Origin: Clostridiales bacterium PH28_bin88
Lineage (GTDB): Bacteria; Bacillota; PH28-bin88
Direction of reading: 5' to 3'
Assembly: GCA_000987045.1 (NCBI GenBank)
Contig: LAKY01000067.1
Coordinates: 25,353 to 89,352, forward strand
Length of the DNA stretch: 64,000 nucleotides
In this document: in pieces, positions 20,378 through 31,454 of the stretch
Numbering within the stretch: the first letter of the stretch is position 1
Layout: each line of letters opens with the position of its first letter
Notes under the pieces: model-generated
What the model was told of the DNA's origin: nothing
The model's input: the letters and a program-made list of their open reading frames with translations, nothing else
The model's database searches: none
Translations under genes and position numbers: made by a program

Positions 20378-20412
20378 CAGTCGTCAGTCGTCGGAAAACA
20401 GGAGTCGGGAGA
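20378..20412 (+). repeat. Heptamer repeat after the iscU stop
   Basis: CAGTCGT, CAGTCGT, CGGAAAA, CAGGAGT, CGGGAGA: two perfect 7-bp copies followed by degenerate units, two bases after the stop. Confidence 0.7.
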
Positions 20413-20468
20413 AGAATGCGCCAAGTTTACCACGGCCTTGCGATAACTTAAAGGTTTAGGTGTGATAA

Positions 20469-21566
20469 ATGGGCGAACAGAAAACTGTTTTGGTCGCTAT
20501 GAGCGGTGGGGTGGATAGTTCCATCACCGCCGCTTTACTTAAAAAAGAGGGCCATCACGTAATCGGGGTAACCATGCAGATCTGGCCGGCCGATGCGCCG
20601 GCCCCTGCAGGGGACACGGGGTGTTGCTCCCTGGCGGCGGTGGACGATGCTCGCCGGGTAGCCAACAAGCTGGATATTCCCTATTACGTCATGAACTTCC
20701 GGGACTACTTTGCGGAAAAGGTAATCGACTACTTTACGGCGGAGTACATGGCAGGGCGTACCCCCAATCCCTGTATTGCCTGCAACCGCTACGTAAAGTT
20801 TGAGGCACTGCTGCACAAGGCGCTGGCCATCGGTGCGGACTGCATCGCCACCGGCCATTACGCCAGGATCGGTTTTGATGCCGGCCGGGGGCGTTGGACC
20901 ATGCGCAAGGCGGTTGACCGGAACAAAGACCAGACCTATGTGCTTTATGGATTCACCCAGGAACAGTTAGCCCGCACCTTGATGCCCCTGGGCGACTATA
21001 CCAAGCCCCAAGTGAGGCAACTGGCCGCTGACCTGGGGTTGGCGGTGGCGGAAAAGCCGGAAAGCCAGGAGATCTGTTTCGTCCCTGACGATGACTACCG
21101 CGGGTTTCTAAGGGAAAGGGTGGGTGATCAAATCCACCCCGGGCCGTTTCTGGACCTCCGCGGTCAGGTCGTGGGCCGCCACCAAGGCATCGCCTACTAC
21201 ACTATCGGACAGCGACGGGGCCTGGGGCTGGCCCTAGGTTACCCCGCCTACGTGGTGGAAATCGACCCTGAGCGTAACGCGGTCATCGTGGGGCCCGGAC
21301 ATGCCCTCCTGCGGGAAGGACTGATCGCCCGGGAAAACAACTTCATCTTGATTGACCGGCTTGACGCTCCTGTGGAGGTACAAGCCAAGATCCGCTATAA
21401 GGCCGACGAAGCGCCCGCCACCCTTTTGCCGCAGCCCGACGGCAGGGTGGAGGTGCGATTCCATGCTCCCCAGCGGGCCATCACTCCCGGACAGGCGGTG
21501 GTGTACTACCAGGAAGACATGGTGGTGGGCGGTGGGGTTATCGATGCATCCTTATCCGTTTTATAA
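20469..21566 (+). CDS. mnmA: tRNA 2-thiouridine(34) synthase MnmA
   Basis: Thiolates U34 of tRNA-Lys, -Glu and -Gln with ATP and a persulfide from the cysteine desulfurase. Visible motifs are the PP-loop AMSGGVDSS near residue 10, the Cys-containing TPNPCIACNRYVKF near 98, KDQTYVLYGFTQEQLARTLMPLG, and the second catalytic Cys in PESQEICFVPDDDY near 200. It is 365 residues long. Its location two genes after iscS fits sulfur delivery from that enzyme. ATG 20469 is about 9 bases behind a weak AGG site. Confidence 0.96.
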   Translation: MGEQKTVLVAMSGGVDSSITAALLKKEGHHVIGVTMQIWPADAPAPAGDTGCCSLAAVDDARRVANKLDIPYYVMNFRDYFAEKVIDYFTAEYMAGRTPNPCIACNRYVKFEALLHKALAIGADCIATGHYARIGFDAGRGRWTMRKAVDRNKDQTYVLYGFTQEQLARTLMPLGDYTKPQVRQLAADLGLAVAEKPESQEICFVPDDDYRGFLRERVGDQIHPGPFLDLRGQVVGRHQGIAYYTIGQRRGLGLALGYPAYVVEIDPERNAVIVGPGHALLREGLIARENNFILIDRLDAPVEVQAKIRYKADEAPATLLPQPDGRVEVRFHAPQRAITPGQAVVYYQEDMVVGGGVIDASLSVL

Positions 21567-21571
21567 TGTCA

Positions 21572-21600
21572 TTGACACCGGCGGAAAAAGCGTGTAATCT
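21572..21600 (+). promoter_or_regulatory. Promoter of the TetR regulator
   Basis: TTGACA at 21572-21577, a 17-base spacer and TAATCT at 21595-21600, just upstream of the operator at 21612. Confidence 0.7.
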
Positions 21601-21611
21601 GGAATTGCTGA

Positions 21612-21629
21612 TGAATGAATAATCACTCA
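21612..21629 (+). promoter_or_regulatory. FadR-type operator palindrome
   Basis: TGAATGAATAATCACTCA is a near-perfect inverted repeat. It matches, with one change, the Bacillus FadR operator TGAATGA-N-TA-N-TCATTCA as I remember it. It lies 12 bases beyond the -10 of the TetR gene, so bound repressor would block that promoter. Confidence 0.75.
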
Positions 21630-21655
21630 TACTACGGAATGGTGGAAAAAATTTT

Positions 21656-22255
21656 ATGGTAAAAAGGACCGGGGAAAAATACGACGCCATCATTGATGCT
21701 GCTGTCAGGGTTTTTGCCGAAACCGGGTACCACAGGGCACAGGTCTCCAGGATTGCCAGAGAGGCCGGCGTGGCTGACGGCACCGTTTACCTGTACTTCG
21801 AAAGTAAAGAGGACATCCTCATATCGCTTTTCCAAACTAAGATGGGTGAGTTTATCGAGACCATCCGCTCAGAAATCGAGGGTCTGGAGGATGTGGGAGA
21901 GAAGCTGTCCCGGGTAGTCAGCGGCCACTTTCGCCAGTTAGGCAATCATCGCGAACTTGCGATGGTGACCCAGATCGAACTCCGCCAGGCTGACCCCGGC
22001 ATAGCTCAGGGCATCTCGCAACCGATGAAGCAATACTTCGAGCTAATAGAGGACCTGGTGAGGGAAGGACAGGTGAAGGGCCAGGTTCCGGCGGACGTGG
22101 ACGCGAGACTGGCGAGGAAGATGATCTTCGGTACCATGGATGAAGTAGTGACCTCCTGGGTCATGTCCAGCAGGATATATGCTCTGGAGGGATTGTCCGA
22201 GCCTGTTTTCCGGTTATTAGCCAGGGGCCTGTTGCAGGCGAAGACAGGAGAATAA
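21656..22255 (+). CDS. TetR-family regulator, FadR-like
   Basis: A 199-residue TetR repressor with N-terminal helix-turn-helix (AAVRVFAETGYHRAQVSRIAREAG and TVYLYFESKEDIL). The FadR-type operator in its own promoter and its overall similarity to Bacillus FadR (YsiA) suggest that it responds to long-chain acyl-CoA and represses itself and fatty-acid degradation genes. No such genes lie nearby, so the targets must be elsewhere. ATG 21656 has only a weak GGTGG upstream. Followed by a strong terminator. Confidence 0.85.
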   Translation: MVKRTGEKYDAIIDAAVRVFAETGYHRAQVSRIAREAGVADGTVYLYFESKEDILISLFQTKMGEFIETIRSEIEGLEDVGEKLSRVVSGHFRQLGNHRELAMVTQIELRQADPGIAQGISQPMKQYFELIEDLVREGQVKGQVPADVDARLARKMIFGTMDEVVTSWVMSSRIYALEGLSEPVFRLLARGLLQAKTGE

Positions 22256-22280
22256 TAAAAGTTTCTGTCAACGATATAAA

Positions 22281-22312
22281 GATGCGTACTGTAGCGTACG
22301 CATTTTTTCTTT
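22281..22312 (+). terminator. Terminator after the TetR gene
   Basis: Stem ATGCGTAC ... GTACGCAT followed by TTTTTTCTTTT. Confidence 0.85.
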
Positions 22313-22367
22313 TCGTCATGGCAATAATAGAGTACAAACCCTTACCAATCTTGGGGAGGCAGCATGT

Positions 22368-22880
22368 TTGCGGAAAGGGAGAGAGCTGCTGAGCTTACCC
22401 GTGATCAGCCTGGATACGGGAACCCGGGTAGGGCAAATCAGGGACCTGCTTATAGATACCTCTACCCGCCGGGTTTTCGGGGTAGTGCTTGAGCATGAAG
22501 GTTGGCTGCGGGAAGCCCAGGTAATACCCTTTGAGCTTCTGGTTTCGGTGGGACAGGATGCCGTTACGGTTCGGGATAGGGAGGCCATTGTGACCCTCGA
22601 CGCCGCTTCGCACCTCCATGAGCACGCCAAAGACAGCCTGCTGAAGACCAGAGGCAAAAAGGTTTTTACCGCCGATGGTACCGAACTGGGGACTGTGGAA
22701 GACATGGTAGTGGGGATCCCCGAAGGACGTGTGGCTGGCTTGGAGTTGTCCGGAGGAATAATTAATGACGTAATGAAGGGAAGAGCAATCCTGCCCGAAT
22801 CGGATATCATCATTTTTGGTGAAGATGCCATGGTAGTATCGAAATCCGGTGCCGGGTTTTGGCAGCAAGCACAAATGTAG
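22368..22880 (+). CDS. Tandem PRC-barrel domain protein
   Basis: A 170-residue protein with two PRC-barrel-like repeats, about residues 5-75 and 85-160; each contains a G-x-(V/L)-x-D-(L/M) strand pattern (GQIRDLLIDTSTRRVFG, LGTVEDMVVGIPEGRVAG). PRC barrels bind partners in RNA processing or photosynthetic complexes. In Firmicutes such tandem proteins are often near sporulation or photosystem-unrelated genes, and the function is unknown. TTG 22368 follows GGGGAGGCAGC. A Zn-ribbon protein follows 23 bases on. Confidence 0.8.
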   Translation: MRKGRELLSLPVISLDTGTRVGQIRDLLIDTSTRRVFGVVLEHEGWLREAQVIPFELLVSVGQDAVTVRDREAIVTLDAASHLHEHAKDSLLKTRGKKVFTADGTELGTVEDMVVGIPEGRVAGLELSGGIINDVMKGRAILPESDIIIFGEDAMVVSKSGAGFWQQAQM

Positions 22881-22903
22881 AGGGTATGGAAGGAGGGTGA
22901 GAA

Positions 22904-23086
22904 GTGGCAGGCAGGTGTCCGCTTTGCGGCGGCAGAGCGATAGGCCAGGTGGGTGTCGACCAGTACTATTGTTGGGACTGCTTTGTAGAATTTAACGAGA
23001 AGAAACAGGTATTTGAAATTGCGGAAGACGGCAGCCTGGTATCACTGGGTCCGGTAGCCCAGGAGGCATCAGCCACTTTGGTTTAG
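22904..23086 (+). CDS. Small zinc-ribbon protein
   Basis: A 60-residue protein with two Cys pairs, CPLCGG at residues 5-10 and YYCWDCF near 23-27, forming a probable zinc ribbon, followed by a short acidic tail. GTG 22904 follows AAGGAGGGTGAG. It sits between a PRC-barrel gene and a YtxH-like gene in what looks like one transcript. Function unknown. Confidence 0.75.
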   Translation: MAGRCPLCGGRAIGQVGVDQYYCWDCFVEFNEKKQVFEIAEDGSLVSLGPVAQEASATLV

Positions 23087-23114
23087 TCCTAAACAATTAA
23101 GGGAGGTGATTAAG

Positions 23115-23318
23115 GTGTTCGGGAAAAAGGGGTTCTTTAACGGTCTCATTACGGGAAGCCTGATCGGTACCCTGGTCGGGGCAATCTTTACACCTCAACG
23201 CAAGCCAGAGACCAGGAAGCGGCTTGAAGGGCAAACCATGCGCCTGCGTTCCCGGGCTCGTAAAGTGGCTGACAAGGTAACGGGAGGAGTCAATGATTTG
23301 TTAAAGCGTGAGCGGTGA
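23115..23318 (+). CDS. YtxH-domain protein
   Basis: A 67-residue protein with a glycine-rich hydrophobic segment near residues 8-26 (GLITGSLIGTLVGAIFTP) and a basic amphipathic helix after it, the YtxH/gas-vesicle-like pattern associated with general stress. GTG 23115 is 9 bases behind GGGAGGTG. A stable terminator follows the stop. Confidence 0.75.
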   Translation: MFGKKGFFNGLITGSLIGTLVGAIFTPQRKPETRKRLEGQTMRLRSRARKVADKVTGGVNDLLKRER

Positions 23319-23338
23319 GGGACCACCCTCACTTTTTA
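23315..23338 (+). terminator. Terminator after the YtxH gene
   Basis: GTGAGGG / CCCTCAC stem with a 4-base loop followed by TTTTT; it overlaps the stop codon. Confidence 0.85.
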
Positions 23339-23373
23339 TTCTAACGCCGTTGAACTTTAACGGGGTTTAGTAA

Positions 23374-24423
23374 GTGGTGAATGATGCGTTGCTACGGTTA
23401 TTTACTCCAAAAGCCATCCGGATAATGTTTGTCTTACTGATTAGCATGGGCATGCTGTATTTTTTTCTCAAGGTCAGGTTTATTCTCCCCCCTTTTTTCC
23501 TCGCTGTCGTATTAGCCTACCTGTTAAACCCGATGGTGGAACTGATCCAGGGTAAAGGATTTTCGCGTGTCTCGGCCATTTTAATAGTGTATTTCAGTTG
23601 TATCTTTTTTACCTACCTCCTAGTGGCCTACGGTTTTCCAGTGTTCTTGCGAGAACTGGACGTATTTGCGGAAGCCATACCGGATTACACGTTAAGGGTG
23701 CAGTCCCTGGTCCGGGAATTTTACCAGCGTTACCAGCGTATTGACATCCCGGAGAGCGTTCGGCAGGTGATTGATGAGACCTTGGTTGGGCTGGAAGCAT
23801 CGCTGACAGCCGGTGTCCGCCAGTTGGCCCAGGCCACGATTAACTTCTTTACCCAGTTGATGAGCCTGATGCTGGCCCCGGTATTGACCTTTTACCTGCT
23901 GAAAGATGCGGAACACATCAACCGTCGCCTGGCGGCCGTTATTCCTGTCTCCTGGCGTACCCATGTGCTCCCCTTGTGGGAAGAGGTGGACCGGGTACTG
24001 ATGAAATTTATCCGCGGGCACCTGCTGGTGGCGTCCATGGTAGGAGTGTTGACATCCCTGGGCCTGGCCCTGGTGGGAGTTAAGTTTTACCTCCTGCTGG
24101 GGATCATTGCGGGCATCGCTGACCTGATTCCCTACTTCGGACCTATTATCGGGGCGATCCCAGCCGTGGGGCTGGCCTTGTTAAACTCCTCACAGCAGGC
24201 TTTATATGTGCTTTTGGTGATGGTGGTGGTCCAACAGGTGGAGAACAACCTGTTGTCGCCGACAATCCTAGGGGACAGTGTGGGACTGCATCCGGTGGTG
24301 GTTATCTTTGTCCTGCTGGCTGGGGGACACCTTTTTGGCATCTTGGGTATGCTGCTGGCGGTTCCTTTGACCGCGATCCTTCGGATTATTGTTAATTACC
24401 TCTATACCTTGCTGGTGAGTTAA
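23374..24423 (+). CDS. AI-2E family transporter (PerM/YtvI-like)
   Basis: A 349-residue membrane protein with seven to eight hydrophobic segments, including the family's LLNPMVELIQGKG stretch near residue 45 and the PYFGPIIGAIPAVGLAL motif near 253. It belongs to the AI-2E/PurR-regulated permease family, whose members include Na+/H+ antiporters and autoinducer exporters; the substrate is not predictable. GTG 23374 and 23377 are adjacent alternative starts. A gene of this family often precedes alaS in Firmicutes. Confidence 0.88.
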   Translation: MVNDALLRLFTPKAIRIMFVLLISMGMLYFFLKVRFILPPFFLAVVLAYLLNPMVELIQGKGFSRVSAILIVYFSCIFFTYLLVAYGFPVFLRELDVFAEAIPDYTLRVQSLVREFYQRYQRIDIPESVRQVIDETLVGLEASLTAGVRQLAQATINFFTQLMSLMLAPVLTFYLLKDAEHINRRLAAVIPVSWRTHVLPLWEEVDRVLMKFIRGHLLVASMVGVLTSLGLALVGVKFYLLLGIIAGIADLIPYFGPIIGAIPAVGLALLNSSQQALYVLLVMVVVQQVENNLLSPTILGDSVGLHPVVVIFVLLAGGHLFGILGMLLAVPLTAILRIIVNYLYTLLVS

Positions 24424-24442
24424 CAGCGACGGGTGTTCCAGA

Positions 24443-24471
24443 TTGACATTCAATGGTTGTTTGGGTATAAT
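24443..24471 (+). promoter_or_regulatory. Promoter of the alaS T-box transcript
   Basis: Perfect TTGACA (24443-24448), a 17-base spacer and perfect TATAAT (24466-24471). Confidence 0.85.
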
Positions 24472-24477
24472 TGAAAG

Positions 24478-27449
<2,972 letters not shown>

Positions 27450-27611
27450 ACCTCCTTGGGTTCTTCCGGTTTCCATTGTATCATGCAGCTGGGAAATAGG
27501 TAAGTTGCGGGGAAGGAAAGCGAGGGGCGTATTTTTCCGGGGCTTTTAGAGGAATATAATGCCGGATGGCGAATATCTTTTGTATAGCGCTAGTCTGGGG
27601 AGGGATCTCCG

Positions 27612-27869
27612 GTGGCCAGGGATGTAGACGAGACCATGATGTTCAAGGTGGAGAAAGAGGAGGTCGTGGAGGCCAGGGATATCCTGTTAGGGGTTTACCG
27701 TGCGTTGAAGGAGAAGGGGTATAATCCTATCAACCAATTGGTAGGCTACCTGCTTTCAGGGGACCCGGCCTACATCACCAGTCACCAAAACGCCCGTAAC
27801 CTGATCCGAAAGCTGGAGCGTGACGAACTGCTTGAGGAGATCGTGAAATCCTATCTGGAATCGAAGTAA
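27612..27869 (+). CDS. IreB-family regulatory phosphoprotein
   Basis: An 85-residue UPF0297/IreB (YrzL) protein. In Enterococcus its homologue is phosphorylated by the Ser/Thr kinase IreK and influences cephalosporin tolerance. The family core [41 protein letters not shown] is fully recognisable in sequence order, and the TMMFK start region holds the Thr site. GTG 27612 follows GGGGAGG. It stands after alaS and near ruvX, the conserved Firmicute order. Confidence 0.93.
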   Translation: MARDVDETMMFKVEKEEVVEARDILLGVYRALKEKGYNPINQLVGYLLSGDPAYITSHQNARNLIRKLERDELLEEIVKSYLESK

Positions 27870-28007
27870 AATGGGGTTAGGGGTGAGGGCCTCGTGTCGT
27901 GGACATGAGGCCGTTTAAACGTAGAGTGTTATACCTTGAAGGATTATTTTCGCTGCGTGGGGTTGATAGGGGGTGACGCCCTATGTTCTCGTTGGGAGGT
28001 TACAACC

Positions 28008-28955
28008 ATTCAGTACATTCCCCTGGGTCAGACGGATTTGGTGGTGTCGCGGTTGTGTTTCGGCGCTTTAACCATTGGACCGTTACAAGCTAACTTACCG
28101 CTTAGTGAAGGTTCCCGGGTAATCCGCCGGGCGGTGGAACTGGGTGTTAACTTTATTGACACTGCCGAAATCTACGGTACGTACCCTTACATCCGGAAAG
28201 CAATGGAGGGCATAGCCGGGCCGGTAGTGATTGCCTCTAAATCCTATGCCTACACCAGGGAAGGGATGGCGCAAAGCCTGGAGCAGGCCTTGGTAGAACT
28301 CGACCGTGATCAGATAGATATTTTTTTGCTCCACGAGCAGGAATCCGTCCTCACTATCAAGGGGCACCGACCGGCCCTGGAGTACCTGCTGGAAGCCAAG
28401 GCTGCCGGTATTGTTAGGGCTGTAGGTATTTCCACTCACTCTGTGGAAGCCGCTATGGCAGCCGCGGAGATGCCGGAAGTTGACGTCATTCATCCCCTGA
28501 TTAACCGCCGCGGAATAGGTATCCTCAAGGGGGATTTAGAAGGGATGATGGTGGCGGTTTCCCGGGCCAAGGCTAACGGTAAAGGCATCTACGCCATGAA
28601 GGCTATCGGAGGTGGTAACCTGATAGGCGAGGTAGAAGAGGCCCTACGCTTTGCTTTTGACCTGCCACCGGTGGACGCGGTGGCGGTGGGCATGAAGGCG
28701 GTGGCGGAAGTTGAAATGAACGTCGCCCTTTGTGAGGGGCGTGAGATCCCGGACCTGGTGCGGGACCGGGTAAGCCGTCAACACCGAAGACTGCATATTG
28801 AAGAGTGGTGCAGCGGGTGCGGGAACTGCACACAACGCTGCCGTTACGGAGCCCTGGCGGTGGTAGAAGGAAGGCTGGCGGTGGATCATGAAAAGTGCCT
28901 GTTATGTGGTTACTGTGCCGGAGTATGCCCTGAGTTTTGCATCAAGGTTGTTTAA
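28008..28955 (+). CDS. Aldo/keto reductase with C-terminal ferredoxin domain, probable AUU start
   Basis: An AKR-fold oxidoreductase (IPLGQTDLVVSRLCFGALTIG, FIDTAEIYG, SKSYAYTREG, then IDIFLLHEQE) of about 260 residues followed by a 2[4Fe-4S]-type tail: CSGCGNCTQRC and CLLCGYCAGVCPEFC. Such proteins occur in anaerobes and probably exchange electrons with ferredoxin; the substrate is unknown. No ATG/GTG/TTG with a ribosome site opens the frame. The family N-terminus begins exactly at ATT 28008, 8 bases behind GGGAGG, so an AUU start is likely. The open frame extends to TTG 27936. It interrupts the usual ireB-ruvX pair. Confidence 0.82.
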   Translation: MQYIPLGQTDLVVSRLCFGALTIGPLQANLPLSEGSRVIRRAVELGVNFIDTAEIYGTYPYIRKAMEGIAGPVVIASKSYAYTREGMAQSLEQALVELDRDQIDIFLLHEQESVLTIKGHRPALEYLLEAKAAGIVRAVGISTHSVEAAMAAAEMPEVDVIHPLINRRGIGILKGDLEGMMVAVSRAKANGKGIYAMKAIGGGNLIGEVEEALRFAFDLPPVDAVAVGMKAVAEVEMNVALCEGREIPDLVRDRVSRQHRRLHIEEWCSGCGNCTQRCRYGALAVVEGRLAVDHEKCLLCGYCAGVCPEFCIKVV

Positions 28956-28993
28956 GTAAAGTTGATCACAGTGCTTCCAAGGGGGGATAGGAT

Positions 28994-29410
28994 ATGCGGT
29001 TGATGGGGCTGGATATTGGGGATAAGACCATCGGGGTTGCACTCAGCGATCCCCTGGGATGGACGGCCCAGGGTTTGACTACCCTGAGACGGGGCGAGGA
29101 AGTGGTGGAAGATATTACCCGCCTGCGGGGGCTGATCAGCGATTATCAGGTGGAAGAAGTAGTTGTGGGCCTTCCCAAAAATATGGACGGTTCACTGGGT
29201 CCACAGGCACAGAAGGTACTTGAATTTGTGTCTTTGCTCCGGGAGACACTACCCCAGCCCATCCACCTGTGGGACGAACGGTTGAGTACGGTGGCCGCGG
29301 AGCGGGTGCTTTTGGACGCGGACTTGTCCCGCCGCCGGCGTAAGCAGGTAATCGATAAGATGGCTGCGGTGATGATCCTGCAGGGGTTCCTGGACAGCCG
29401 CGGACGTTAA
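28994..29410 (+). CDS. ruvX: Holliday junction resolvase-like protein RuvX/YqgF
   Basis: A 138-residue RNase H-fold protein, implicated in pre-16S rRNA processing and Holliday-junction cleavage. It has MGLDIGDKTIGVALSDPLG at the N-terminus, EEVVVGLPKNMDGS near residue 55, and DERLSTVAAERVL near 95, containing the acidic catalytic residues. ATG 28994 follows AAGGGGGGATAG. Normal length. Confidence 0.95.
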   Translation: MRLMGLDIGDKTIGVALSDPLGWTAQGLTTLRRGEEVVEDITRLRGLISDYQVEEVVVGLPKNMDGSLGPQAQKVLEFVSLLRETLPQPIHLWDERLSTVAAERVLLDADLSRRRRKQVIDKMAAVMILQGFLDSRGR

Positions 29411-29440
29411 GCCCTTTTTACGGGAAATGGCCGGTTATGT

Positions 29441-29469
29441 TTGACAAATACCCCCTGCTGTTATAAAAT
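29441..29469 (+). promoter_or_regulatory. Promoter of the DUF1292 gene
   Basis: TTGACA at 29441-29446, a 17-base spacer and TAAAAT at 29464-29469. Confidence 0.75.
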
Positions 29470-29501
29470 GGGCATGATTTTAAAAGATTTGAGGTGGCGA
29501 A

Positions 29502-29777
29502 ATGGTAGACGAGGAAAACACCCTGGTGCTCACCGATGAAGACGGTAATGAGCACCAATTTTCACTGCTGGACTTCTTTGAGGTGGATGAGCAGGAATAC
29601 GCGATTCTGTTACCCCTGGAAGAGGATACCGAGGAAGCAATCATCCTGAAGGTTGGCCTAGACGATAACGGCGAGGAAATCCTGTATGAGATCGAGGACG
29701 ACGAAGAGTGGGAAGCGGTAGCCGCAGCCTGGCAGGCGGCCATGCTGGAGGACGATGACGAGGAAAACGAAGAATAG
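29502..29777 (+). CDS. DUF1292 (YrzB-like) acidic protein
   Basis: A 91-residue, strongly acidic protein of the DUF1292/YrzB family, found after ruvX in many Firmicutes. The core LTDEDGNEHQFSLLDFFEVDEQEYAILLP and the later EEILYEIEDDEEWEAV are typical. Function unknown. ATG 29502 follows GAGGTGG. It has its own promoter and a terminator. Confidence 0.92.
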   Translation: MVDEENTLVLTDEDGNEHQFSLLDFFEVDEQEYAILLPLEEDTEEAIILKVGLDDNGEEILYEIEDDEEWEAVAAAWQAAMLEDDDEENEE

Positions 29778-29789
29778 AAAAGGTTACAG

Positions 29790-29815
29790 GAAAGCCCAAG
29801 TGGGCTTTTCTTTTA
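29790..29815 (+). terminator. Terminator after the DUF1292 gene
   Basis: AAAGCCCA / TGGGCTTT stem with a 2-base loop and a T-rich tail. Confidence 0.8.
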
Positions 29816-29833
29816 TTTTTAGCAGTATTCCTG

Positions 29834-29862
29834 TTGACCGCGAAAAATAATAATAGTATAAT
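29834..29862 (+). promoter_or_regulatory. GCGAAAA-type promoter (zinc-ribbon gene)
   Basis: TTGACC at 29834-29839, spacer GCGAAAAATAATAATAG and TATAAT at 29857-29862. The first spacer bases are shared with three other promoters (38313, 40272, 43087). Confidence 0.75.
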
Positions 29863-29895
29863 AGTAATAACGCCAGGGATGAGGAGGTGAGGGAT

Positions 29896-30090
29896 ATGCC
29901 TTCCTACGACTTTCGTTGCGAAAGCTGTGGGAACAGTTTCACGGCCAGCTGTTCTATTAAGGAAAAGGATCAGGTCCGTTGCCCGGAATGTGGAGGTGCT
30001 ACCCTTAAGCAGCTCTTTACCGGGTTTACATTTTTAACCGGCGGCTCCAAAAGCAGCAGTAGCTGCGGTGGTGGTGGACGGTTTACCTGA
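29896..30090 (+). CDS. FmdB-family zinc-ribbon protein
   Basis: A 64-residue zinc ribbon: YDFRCESCGNSF near the start and VRCPECGG near residue 31, then a Ser/Gly-rich tail with a single Cys (SSSSCGGGG). FmdB proteins are putative regulators, first noted near formamidase genes. ATG 29896 is 7 bases behind GAGGAGGTG; an in-frame GTG at 29887 lies inside that site. Confidence 0.88.
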   Translation: MPSYDFRCESCGNSFTASCSIKEKDQVRCPECGGATLKQLFTGFTFLTGGSKSSSSCGGGGRFT

Positions 30091-30250
30091 GCCTAACCAC
30101 CTGGGTACTGGTAGTACCCTTGCAATGCTCACTGTCCCGCATCAGCCAGCGCCGGTTGTTTGGACAGTTTTCAAGAAATTATAGCCAGCGGGTGAGTCTG
30201 AATGAGGATTAAATGAGAATTTATACCGAATTTGCAGGGTGGGACACAAG

Positions 30251-30442
30251 ATGCAGCGCAAAAGAGCCTTCATTAATCCAAACATCTGCGACCGTTGCGA
30301 TATTTGCCCTTCTCAGGCCAATTGCCCTACCAAGTCAATTGTCAGGGAGGAAAAGGGGGAACCCTGGTATGTGGATGTTCAGTGTATTGGATGTGGGAAA
30401 TGCACCAGATTATGTGTGAAACAAGCTATCACTCTGGTTTAA
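30251..30442 (+). CDS. Small 4Fe-4S ferredoxin-like protein
   Basis: A 63-residue protein with two cysteine groups, CDRCDICPSQANCP near residue 13 and CIGCGKCTRLC near 45. The second is a classical [4Fe-4S] motif; the first is shorter and irregular, so one or two clusters are possible. It is probably an electron carrier or a cluster-bearing regulator subunit. ATG 30251 is preferred over in-frame GTG 30239 because AGGGTGGG precedes it. A terminator hairpin follows. The 160 bases upstream hold only the inverted repeat GGGTAC ... GTACCC near 30105. Confidence 0.78.
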   Translation: MQRKRAFINPNICDRCDICPSQANCPTKSIVREEKGEPWYVDVQCIGCGKCTRLCVKQAITLV

Positions 30443-30444
30443 CC

Positions 30445-30475
30445 CGGTCACAAGCCGGGCCAATTTTTGTTGCTC
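30445..30475 (+). terminator. Terminator after the small ferredoxin gene
   Basis: CCCGG ... CCGGG hairpin followed by CCAATTTTTG. Confidence 0.65.
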
Positions 30476-30610
30476 GGTTCAAAAAAACTATTGAAAATTA
30501 CTCAAATGCTATTAATATATAAGTATAGAGGTATTAGGTGTGGCCGTGGGAACCGGCGGGTTTCGGACTGTGCGTTTTTCCTTTATAGCGGTGGTTGAGG
30601 GGTGAAGGAA

Positions 30611-31387
30611 ATGGCCAATGTAGGGGTACACATACGGCATTACAGAGAAGACCGGGGATATACCCTGCAAGAGACAGCCCACCGGGTTGGAGTATCGGTT
30701 TCTTATCTCAGTGAGATTGAACGGGGTGTCAAAAACCCTTCCATTAAGGTCCTGAACAGGGTTTGCCGGGAATTAAACATTCCACAGGAGAAGGTAATGC
30801 AGAAGGCATTTTACGGAGAAAGGGGCAATGCCTGTCTCGGGGACAAGATCAGGATGAGAAGACTGGAGCTGGAAATGTCGCCCGCGCAAATGGCTGAAAA
30901 GGTAGAGGTCTCTACCGTCTACCTGGCGGATATCGAGATGGGTAGGCTGTATCCTCCGAATGATATTCTTCAAAGGATGGCAGAGGTGCTCAAGCTACCC
31001 CTTAGCCTATTGGTGGAATGCTCGGGCAATCACCTGGGAGCCAAGGTCAAGGAACTCAGGCTTAACCTGGAGATTACTCAAGGGGAGCTAGCCGGCCGGG
31101 CCGGGCTTTCGGCCGCCCTGATAGGCCAAATTGAAAACGGAAAGGTCCAACCTTCGCTAAAAACTATTGAAAAGATCGCTGAGGCTTTGGGCATCTCCCC
31201 ATGCTACCTGATGGTGGAGAAGAATGGCCTGGAAGACATGTTAGCTTCCCTCGGCCCCGATCTAAGGGAACTCCTCCTGGACAACAACGTGCAGGCCATC
31301 CTGAGGCAGATTTGCCAGCTAGGAGAGAAGGAACTCCGGTTTATTTTGAAATTTATAGAGGACTTTAAGCGTGCAAATTTTACATAG
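30611..31387 (+). CDS. Regulator with three XRE-type helix-turn-helix domains
   Basis: A 258-residue protein with three successive Cro/CI HTH domains: about residues 5-60 (IRHYREDRGYTLQETAHRVG, YLSEIERGVKNPS), 76-130 (IRMRRLELEMSPAQMAEKV, YLADIEMGRLYPP) and 143-200 (LRLNLEITQGELAGRAG, IGQIENGKVQPS). A conserved C-terminal segment of about 55 residues follows. The paralogue at 59028 has the same layout and tail. Most XRE regulators have one HTH, so this is an unusual form; signal and targets are unknown. ATG 30611 follows GAGGGGTGAAGGA. Confidence 0.85.
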   Translation: MANVGVHIRHYREDRGYTLQETAHRVGVSVSYLSEIERGVKNPSIKVLNRVCRELNIPQEKVMQKAFYGERGNACLGDKIRMRRLELEMSPAQMAEKVEVSTVYLADIEMGRLYPPNDILQRMAEVLKLPLSLLVECSGNHLGAKVKELRLNLEITQGELAGRAGLSAALIGQIENGKVQPSLKTIEKIAEALGISPCYLMVEKNGLEDMLASLGPDLRELLLDNNVQAILRQICQLGEKELRFILKFIEDFKRANFT

Positions 31388-31419
31388 GATGACATTTTCC
31401 GGGCATTTTACTCTAGATA

Positions 31420-31448
31420 TTGACGGTAAAAAACATAACATGTATAAT
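31420..31448 (+). promoter_or_regulatory. Promoter of a candidate small RNA
   Basis: TTGACG at 31420-31425, a 17-base spacer and TATAAT at 31443-31448. No gene starts behind it before a terminator. Confidence 0.7.
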
Positions 31449-31454
31449 AAAAAG

